A stretch of DNA of 11,548 bases from Selenomonadaceae bacterium UBA2897 (GTDB taxonomy: Bacteria; Bacillota; Negativicutes; Selenomonadales; Selenomonadaceae): positions 63,835 through 75,382 of the forward strand of contig DEDT01000044.1 of assembly GCA_002350105.1 (NCBI GenBank). Reading direction: 5' to 3'. The notes beneath the pieces are model-generated. The model searched no databases. It had not been told where the DNA came from and saw only the letters and a list, made by a program, of their open reading frames with translations. This document shows, in pieces, positions 5,575-11,548 of the stretch; position 1 is the first letter of the stretch, and the number at the start of each line of letters is the position of its first letter. The position numbers and the translations under genes were made by a program.

Positions 5575-7764
5575 TTATTCCACGTTGTCATCGGCCAATT
5601 CATCATCATGCTTCATCATGGGCTGGAAGGTATCGGGGTTCTTTTTCTTCTCCTGCTCGGCCTGACGGAGTTTCTTGTTCATGCGCTCTGCCTCGTCGAT
5701 GAAGGCCTGCTGCGAGTCGAGGGCGTTGAGGCCGCGGCGACTGAGTCGCTCGAAGACGGTGCCGCGCATGACGCGCGTCTTGACGTTATCCTGCCACATC
5801 GTCTTGAAGATGTGATGCGTACGCTCCTTGAGGTCCTCCTGCAGGATGGGGAAGAGGATCTCCACGCGGCGGTTCAGGTTGCGCGTCATCATATCGGCGG
5901 AGGCGAGGTAGGTGTCCTCATTGCCGTCGGCGTAGAACCAGTAGATGCGGCTATGCTCGAGGAAGCGGCCTACGATGCTGTGTACCTCGATATTCTCGCT
6001 GACCTCGGGAATGTTTGTGCGCAGGCAGCAGATGCCGCGAACGATGAGGTCGACCCTGACACCTGCATGCGAGGCTTCGTAGAGCTTCGCGATGACCGCG
6101 GAGTCGGAGAGTGAGTTCATCTTCATGCGGATATGGGCGGGGCGTCCCTCCTGGGCAGCGTGGATCTCGGCATCGATTTTCTCGTAGATGAATTCGCGGA
6201 TGTTGTGTGGCGAGATGCGCAGCTCGCGGAAATAGGGCGGACGCGAGAAGCCCGAGAGCATGTTGAAGAGGTTCGTGGCGTCGACGCCCATATCGCGGTT
6301 GCAGGTGAAGAGACCCATATCGGTGTAGAAATGCGCCGTGACGTCGTTGTAGTTGCCGGTGCCGAGGTGGAGGTAGCGGCGGATGCCATCGTTGTCGCGG
6401 CGGATGACGAGCGCGATTTTCGAGTGGGTCTTGAGGCCGACGAGGCCGTAGATGACGTGGCAGCCCATTTTTTCCAGTGTCATGGACCAGCGCACGTTGT
6501 TCTCCTCATCGAAGCGGGCCTTGACCTCGACGAGCACCGTGACCTGCTTGCCATGTTGAGCCGCCTTGCCGAGGTACTTGATGATCGGCGAATTGCCCGA
6601 AACGCGGTACAGCGTCATCTTGATGGCCAGCACGTCCGGGTCGCTGGCGGCCTGGCGGATGAAGTTGACCACGGCATCGAAAGAATCATAGGGGTGTTGC
6701 ACGAGGTAATCGCGCTCGCGGATGGCGTCAAAGATATTGTTCTCGCCATCCAATGCAGGAACGTGGTAGCTCTGCATCGGTGCGTAGCGCAGCTCGTCGT
6801 GCCCCTTGACAGCGCCACCAAGCTTCTTGAGGAAGGTGAGGTCGATTGGGCCATTGATGCGGTAGACCGTGTTTTCTTGTACGTGCAGCGTGTTGACGAG
6901 GTGGTTGGCGAGCTCCGTGCTCATGTTATTCTCGATTTCGAGGCGCATGACGTTGCCGTGTTCGCGCTCGCGCAGCTGGTTCTTGACCGCGCGCAGCAGG
7001 TCGGAGCTGTCGTGCTCCGCCACATCGAGGTCCATGTCACGGATGAGGCGGTAGGCTGAGGCCGCGATAACATGGTAGCCGTGGAACAGCGTGCCGAGGA
7101 ACTGGCGGATGATGTCCTCGAGCAGCACGAAGTGATTTTCAGCGCCCGAGAGGCGGAAGAGCCGTGGAAAAAGGTCTGGCACACGCAGCGTTGCGAAGCA
7201 TTTCTTTTCAGGGTTCTCCTCATCCGTAAGGATGATGGCGAGGTTCAGCGAGTTATTCTGCAGGAAGGGGAAGGGGCGGGAGCTGTCCTCGGCCATCGGC
7301 GTGAGCACGGGGTAAAGCTCGTCATTGAAGTAGCGCTGGATGGTCTGGAGCTGTTTTTCGTTCAGGTCTTCCGGTTTCAGGATGCGGATGTCGTGCTTCT
7401 CAAGCAGCGGCAGCAGCGAGCGGTTGTATGTGGAGTAGCGGCGCTCGACGGCATCGTGCTCCTTGGCGTTGACCGCGTCGACCTGTTCCTGCGGCGTGAG
7501 GCCTGAGGGATCCGTTGTGCTGATGCCGGCGGCGGCCAGTTTATTCAGCGAGGCCACGCGCACCATGAAGAACTCATCGACGTTGCTCTGCGTGATGCCG
7601 AGGAAGCTGCAGCGTTCCAGAAGCGGGTTTTCCGTGTCGCGCGCCTCTTCGAGCACGCGGTCGTTGAAATCCAGCCACGAGAGTTCGCGGTTCGTATAGA
7701 GCTCCGGCGTCGCCTCATAGCGCTTGCGCAGGGATTCTTTTTTCGTGGTGTTATCTTTGCTCAT
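5575..7764 (-). CDS. ppk1: polyphosphate kinase 1 (often annotated RNA degradosome polyphosphate kinase)
   Basis: A 729-residue enzyme that reversibly transfers the gamma phosphate of ATP onto polyphosphate; usually membrane-associated. The N-terminal domain begins TNRELSWLDFNDRVLEEA (24-41) and ITQSNVDEFFMVRVA. The head domain follows, and then two phospholipase-D-like catalytic domains. LVEVKARFDEENN is at 411-423. LKTHSK (444-449) holds His447, equivalent to the autophosphorylated histidine. YLHLGTGNYN follows at 464-473. EHSRIYWFYADGN (603-615) holds the second conserved histidine, His604. The C-terminal ~30 residues are a charged tail (KKKNP... DDELADD) beyond the usual core, making it about 40 residues longer than the E. 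coli enzyme. GGAGGT lies 7 bases before the ATG. That ATG overlaps the TGA of the upstream Ppx-like gene by 4 bases, so the two are translationally coupled. Confidence 0.97.
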   Translation of the reverse strand: MSKDNTTKKESLRKRYEATPELYTNRELSWLDFNDRVLEEARDTENPLLERCSFLGITQSNVDEFFMVRVASLNKLAAAGISTTDPSGLTPQEQVDAVNAKEHDAVERRYSTYNRSLLPLLEKHDIRILKPEDLNEKQLQTIQRYFNDELYPVLTPMAEDSSRPFPFLQNNSLNLAIILTDEENPEKKCFATLRVPDLFPRLFRLSGAENHFVLLEDIIRQFLGTLFHGYHVIAASAYRLIRDMDLDVAEHDSSDLLRAVKNQLREREHGNVMRLEIENNMSTELANHLVNTLHVQENTVYRINGPIDLTFLKKLGGAVKGHDELRYAPMQSYHVPALDGENNIFDAIRERDYLVQHPYDSFDAVVNFIRQAASDPDVLAIKMTLYRVSGNSPIIKYLGKAAQHGKQVTVLVEVKARFDEENNVRWSMTLEKMGCHVIYGLVGLKTHSKIALVIRRDNDGIRRYLHLGTGNYNDVTAHFYTDMGLFTCNRDMGVDATNLFNMLSGFSRPPYFRELRISPHNIREFIYEKIDAEIHAAQEGRPAHIRMKMNSLSDSAVIAKLYEASHAGVRVDLIVRGICCLRTNIPEVSENIEVHSIVGRFLEHSRIYWFYADGNEDTYLASADMMTRNLNRRVEILFPILQEDLKERTHHIFKTMWQDNVKTRVMRGTVFERLSRRGLNALDSQQAFIDEAERMNKKLRQAEQEKKKNPDTFQPMMKHDDELADDNVE

Positions 7765-9296
7765 GCTTCCGACCTCCGTTGTTTCAAAACGGCCTTCAGG
7801 CCGTAGACTTCATAGAACAGCTGGGATTTCTTGTCAAAGGCCCATTCCTCCAGGGCGAGGTCCTGCGATGCGTAGGCGGTCAGCACGACCTCGTGTTCGC
7901 GCAGCGAGACGGTCAGGCGCGAAATCTTCTGCTGGTGCGAGTCATCGAGGGCATCGGCGAGGCGCAGGATGGCGACGAGCTTGGCCACGCGCATCTGCAC
8001 GTCGGCGTCCAGCGTGCCATAATGGTACTGCTCGACAGCCGGCGCCTCGGCGCTATGGTAGCGTGCCAGCTCGGCGATGATGCTGTTCTCCTTGTCGGAG
8101 AGGCCGATGATGGGGTGCGCCTTGAGGATGTAGTAAGAATGATGGTAATGCTCGTACTGGCTGATGAAGTTGCCGATATCGGCGACGTTGGCGCCAATCT
8201 CCAGCAGCAGGCGGTCGCGAGTGCCGAGATGGTGCAGTTTCTTCAGCTGGTCGAAGATATGCAGCGCAAGGCGCACGCTCATCTTGCGGTGGCCATCATC
8301 GCTGAGGTAGTGGTGGGCGAGATTGATGGACGACGTGAGCGTGATGGCCTCGATATTGTGCTTGAGCATGCCCTGATCACGGGCAACCTGCAGCGCGAGA
8401 CCGTCCCAGACGTTGAGGCGCGTGAGCCAGACCTTGTCCGCGCGGATATGGCTTTGCAGGCGGCGCGTGATCATCGAGCCGGGCAGGACATGGCGGGCCG
8501 TTGCGGAATCGACATGCAGCTTCTTCTGGATGTCGGTCATAGAAGAATGTTCCAATTTCTCTATGAGCGCGAGGTACTTTTTCGTCGAGATTTTCTCCGT
8601 GCGTTCTTCGTCGCTCAGGAAATAGTTGTTCATGCCGGCAAAGCCTTGCAGCACGAGCGTGCATTCGCTGTCTTTGTCGCGGCTCTCGTCGAGCTCGTTG
8701 CCCAGATAGTCCAGCTTGCTGCCGATGTAGTCTTCGATGATTTCTGCCGGGTCATTCGTCGCGTTGCGCAACGTTTGGTAGAGCTTGTCAATCTCGAGGT
8801 AGCCGAGGCGGATGTTCCAGCCCTGGATGTATTCGAGGTTATGGAATTTCATCAGGGAGGCGCTGGCCGAGCCAATATAGAGCAGATACGTGGTCTGCGT
8901 GCTGAGTCCCTGTGCCTCGCGGGAGTGTCCCATGAGAGATACCGCGCGGAAGTAGTTCAGCTGGCTCGTGCTGAGCCACGTGATGTGCAGTCCCGTGCGG
9001 TTGTAGATCTGCTCCGCGAGATAACGAGCCGTGATGTCGTTGATGAGCTGCTGGCTGCCCCAGAAGCCGTAGTTCTTCACGCCGTAGTCGGCCAGGATCT
9101 GCTGGAAGCCCGTGACCGAGGCGATGATGCGCTCCATGCCGGTCTGATAGATGCGGGATTTATCCTGCACTTGCACGAAACTCGGGGAGCTTGCCCGCTC
9201 CACAATGGTATGATTTTTCAAATCCGCGATCAGCAATTCCAGCCGCGCGGTAGACATGTAGATGACTCCGTATAGACGATTCTTTTTCTGAGTCAT
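7761..9296 (-). CDS. full-length Ppx/GppA-fold protein with degenerate active site (probable pseudoenzyme)
   Basis: A 511-residue protein of the length of E. coli Ppx (513), with the N-terminal two-domain phosphatase fold and a C-terminal HD-like half. The order of motifs is recognisable but key residues are replaced. The usual IDLGSNS is VIYMSTA (11-17). The usual GEEEARL region is STSQLNYF (109-116), without the catalytic glutamate. The usual DIGGGSTEL is YIGSASASL (140-148). In the C-terminal half the HD-type LHDIG is VADIG (371-375), so the histidine is lost. HHSYYIL (385-391), ARYH (411-414) and RLADALDDSH (445-454) remain. It is unlikely to hydrolyse polyphosphate and may instead bind a nucleotide or regulate Ppk1, encoded immediately downstream with a 4-base overlap. 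The ATG at 9296 has GAGGT 6 bases upstream and keeps the first strand. An ATG at 9257, also with a GGAG, would remove it. The reading frame is intact, so it is not called a pseudogene. Confidence 0.85.
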   Translation of the reverse strand: MTQKKNRLYGVIYMSTARLELLIADLKNHTIVERASSPSFVQVQDKSRIYQTGMERIIASVTGFQQILADYGVKNYGFWGSQQLINDITARYLAEQIYNRTGLHITWLSTSQLNYFRAVSLMGHSREAQGLSTQTTYLLYIGSASASLMKFHNLEYIQGWNIRLGYLEIDKLYQTLRNATNDPAEIIEDYIGSKLDYLGNELDESRDKDSECTLVLQGFAGMNNYFLSDEERTEKISTKKYLALIEKLEHSSMTDIQKKLHVDSATARHVLPGSMITRRLQSHIRADKVWLTRLNVWDGLALQVARDQGMLKHNIEAITLTSSINLAHHYLSDDGHRKMSVRLALHIFDQLKKLHHLGTRDRLLLEIGANVADIGNFISQYEHYHHSYYILKAHPIIGLSDKENSIIAELARYHSAEAPAVEQYHYGTLDADVQMRVAKLVAILRLADALDDSHQQKISRLTVSLREHEVVLTAYASQDLALEEWAFDKKSQLFYEVYGLKAVLKQRRSEA

Positions 9297-9322
9297 GTCT
9301 CCACCTCACTCATTTGGTAATA

Positions 9323-9344
9323 TTTTGGCCAAAAGTATGGCCAT
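9323..9344. repeat. paired TGGCCA palindromes in the leader of the Ppx-like/ppk1 operon
   Basis: TTTTGGCCAAAA (9323-9334) is a perfect 12-bp palindrome and ATGGCCAT (9337-9344) a perfect 8-bp one. Both contain TGGCCA, 6 bases apart. They fall within about the first 25 transcribed bases downstream of the candidate minus-strand -10, so they could be an operator. In RNA the two copies can also pair as a 6-bp stem. Confidence 0.35.
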
Positions 9345-9352
9345 GTGTCTTC

Positions 9353-9358
9353 ATTATA
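9353..9358 (-). promoter_or_regulatory. candidate -10 of the Ppx-like/ppk1 operon
   Basis: A perfect TATAAT on the minus strand, about 57 bases before the start codon. No good -35 is found at 15-18 bases (the 17-base position reads GCGTAA), so the promoter may need an activator or be weak. Transcription would begin near 9346. Confidence 0.45.
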
Positions 9359-9389
9359 CATGAGTTTGCGATCCCTTACGCGGGAAGGA

Positions 9390-9418
9390 TTGTAAAACTT
9401 ATGTAAAATACCTATAAA
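9390..9418 (+). promoter_or_regulatory. candidate distal promoter of typA
   Basis: TTGTAA (9390-9395), 17-base spacer, TATAAA (9413-9418). Four and five of six consensus bases match. If used it would add about 100 bases of leader, including the CGGCAG/CTGCCG hairpin. It is weaker than the proximal promoter and lies in an AT-rich stretch where chance matches are easy. Confidence 0.35.
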
Positions 9419-9488
9419 ATACTTTTCGGCAGTAGCACGGTTTTTCCCTGCCGTGTATGGCGCTTTTGTGAAAAAATGGTAAAAAACT

Positions 9489-9517
9489 TGCCAGTACAGG
9501 GGCGAGTGTGTATAATG
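9489..9517 (+). promoter_or_regulatory. proximal sigma-A promoter of typA
   Basis: TTGCCA (9489-9494), 17-base spacer, TATAAT (9512-9517): five of six and six of six matches at ideal spacing. Transcription should begin near 9524, leaving a leader of about 85 bases before the typA ATG. Confidence 0.85.
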
Positions 9518-9547
9518 GTAGAGAAATATGCATCAAAGAGTCTATGC

Positions 9548-9570
9548 GGGATACAGGTATGTATCCTTTT
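9548..9570 (+). promoter_or_regulatory. hairpin followed by a T-run in the typA leader
   Basis: GGATAC (9549-9554) and GTATCC (9561-9566) form a 6-bp stem, extendable by one G-U pair, with a 6-base loop and TTTTCTT directly after. It resembles a weak intrinsic terminator about 25 bases into the leader, so it could act as an attenuator. The stem is short and AU-rich, and this may be chance. Confidence 0.3.
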
Positions 9571-9590
9571 CTTACGTGTTTAGAGAGCAC

Positions 9591-9596
9591 AGGAGG
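9591..9596 (+). promoter_or_regulatory. typA ribosome binding site with long spacing
   Basis: A full AGGAGG lies 13 bases before the ATG at 9610, longer than the usual 5-9. No other start codon occurs between them in frame and no second purine-rich site is closer, so the site must be this one, with unusual spacing. Confidence 0.7.
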
Positions 9597-9609
9597 CAGA
9601 TCACACAGT

Positions 9610-11436
<1,827 letters not shown>

Positions 11437-11462
11437 TGAATAGCTGAAACTTAAGACTTTGG

Positions 11463-11524
11463 TCTCGGTTCACCACAAAATGTAGAAATTTTTTCTCGGT
11501 CCCGCACAAAATGTTGAAAAATTT
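11463..11524 (+). repeat. two tandem imperfect 31-bp repeats after typA
   Basis: Units 11463-11493 and 11494-11524 match at 25 of 31 positions by direct comparison and share TCTCGGT and CACAAAATGT. The second unit supplies the left arm of the typA terminator. The window ends in ATTTTCGG, which could be the start of a further related copy. The origin is unknown: it could be a partial duplication of a terminator or the end of a mobile element beyond the window. Confidence 0.75.
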
Positions 11525-11538
11525 TGTGCGGGACTTTT
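11499..11538 (+). terminator. intrinsic terminator of typA
   Basis: Arms 11499-11512 and 11521-11534 (GTCCCGCACAAAAT / ATTTTGTGCGGGAC) form a perfect 14-bp stem with an 8-base loop, followed by TTTT and a second T-run (TGCATTTT). It lies about 60 bases after the typA stop. Confidence 0.88.
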
Positions 11539-11548
11539 GCATTTTCGG

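Larger units (their letters stand above)
9297..9609. other. divergent regulatory region between the polyphosphate operon and typA
   Basis: These 313 bases hold no gene. They contain a -10 for the minus-strand operon, two GGCC-centred palindromes in its leader, two candidate promoters for typA, a hairpin-capable CGGCAG (9427-9432)/CTGCCG (9448-9453) pair that lies in the leader only if the distal typA promoter is used, and a short hairpin plus T-run in the proximal typA leader. A/T-rich stretches with TGTAAAA twice (9391-9397, 9402-9408) lie in the middle. The typA frame is open back to a GTG at 9508, but that extension lacks family similarity. Confidence 0.6.

Noticed and set aside
5608..7059. 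Plus-strand frames antisense to ppk1 (5608-6114 and 6133-7059)
   Set aside because: Valine/aspartate/glutamate-rich mirror translations without start signals, overlapping the catalytic core of ppk1.
7779..9275. A 498-codon open frame antisense to the Ppx-like gene
   Set aside because: It mirrors a gene with clear family similarity, and its translation is a biased valine/alanine/aspartate mix with no motifs. GC-rich codon use leaves such antisense frames open.
7761..9296. Reading the degenerate Ppx paralogue as a decaying pseudogene
   Set aside because: The frame is intact over 511 codons, it has a ribosome binding site and a 4-base coupling to ppk1, and non-motif regions look well kept.
9508..9609. 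N-terminal extension of TypA from a GTG at 9508 or ATG at 9544
   Set aside because: The GTG lies within the proximal promoter, the extension would contain the AGGAGG itself, and TypA proteins begin shortly before RNIAIIAHVDHG.

Overview
The window looks like an ordinary chromosomal stretch of a fairly GC-rich, low-redundancy bacterium of the Bacillota. The pyrimidine genes follow the Bacillus-type order (carB-pyrK-pyrD-pyrF-pyrE), the dihydroorotate dehydrogenase is the PyrDB/PyrK type, and promoters are sigma-A-like with AGGAGG ribosome binding sites. High GC together with these Bacillota traits suggests Negativicutes (Selenomonas/Mitsuokella-like). That placement is inference; no rRNA or other taxonomic marker is present.

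Layout. 1-3926 (+): the distal part of the de novo UMP operon, tightly packed with 4- and 14-base overlaps except for a 108-base gap before pyrF. It ends at a strong hairpin (3956-3994) shared with a convergent gene. 4015-4436 (-): a single small XRE-type regulator gene with a near-consensus promoter and a short palindrome in its leader. 4445-9296 (-): a polyphosphate cluster. In transcription order it contains a 511-residue Ppx/GppA-fold protein whose phosphate-binding motifs are replaced, a complete Ppk1 polyphosphate kinase whose start codon overlaps the previous stop, a 21-bp terminator hairpin, then a short Ppx/GppA phosphatase with intact motifs and its own terminator. 9297-9609: a divergent regulatory region. 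9610-11436 (+): typA/bipA, the ribosome-associated GTPase. 11437-11548: a 31-bp tandem repeat whose second copy forms the typA terminator.

How the genes work together. The pyr genes supply carbamoyl phosphate, oxidise dihydroorotate, add ribose phosphate and decarboxylate to UMP. The ppk1/ppx cluster would make and degrade polyphosphate. The most interesting point is that the only catalytically intact Ppx here lacks the C-terminal HD-like half, while the full-length paralogue that has that half appears to be a pseudoenzyme and is translationally coupled to Ppk1. This suggests a regulatory rather than hydrolytic role for it. TypA, divergently transcribed from the polyphosphate operon, is also stress-related, but co-regulation is only a guess. 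No tRNA, rRNA, CRISPR array or transposase gene was seen.
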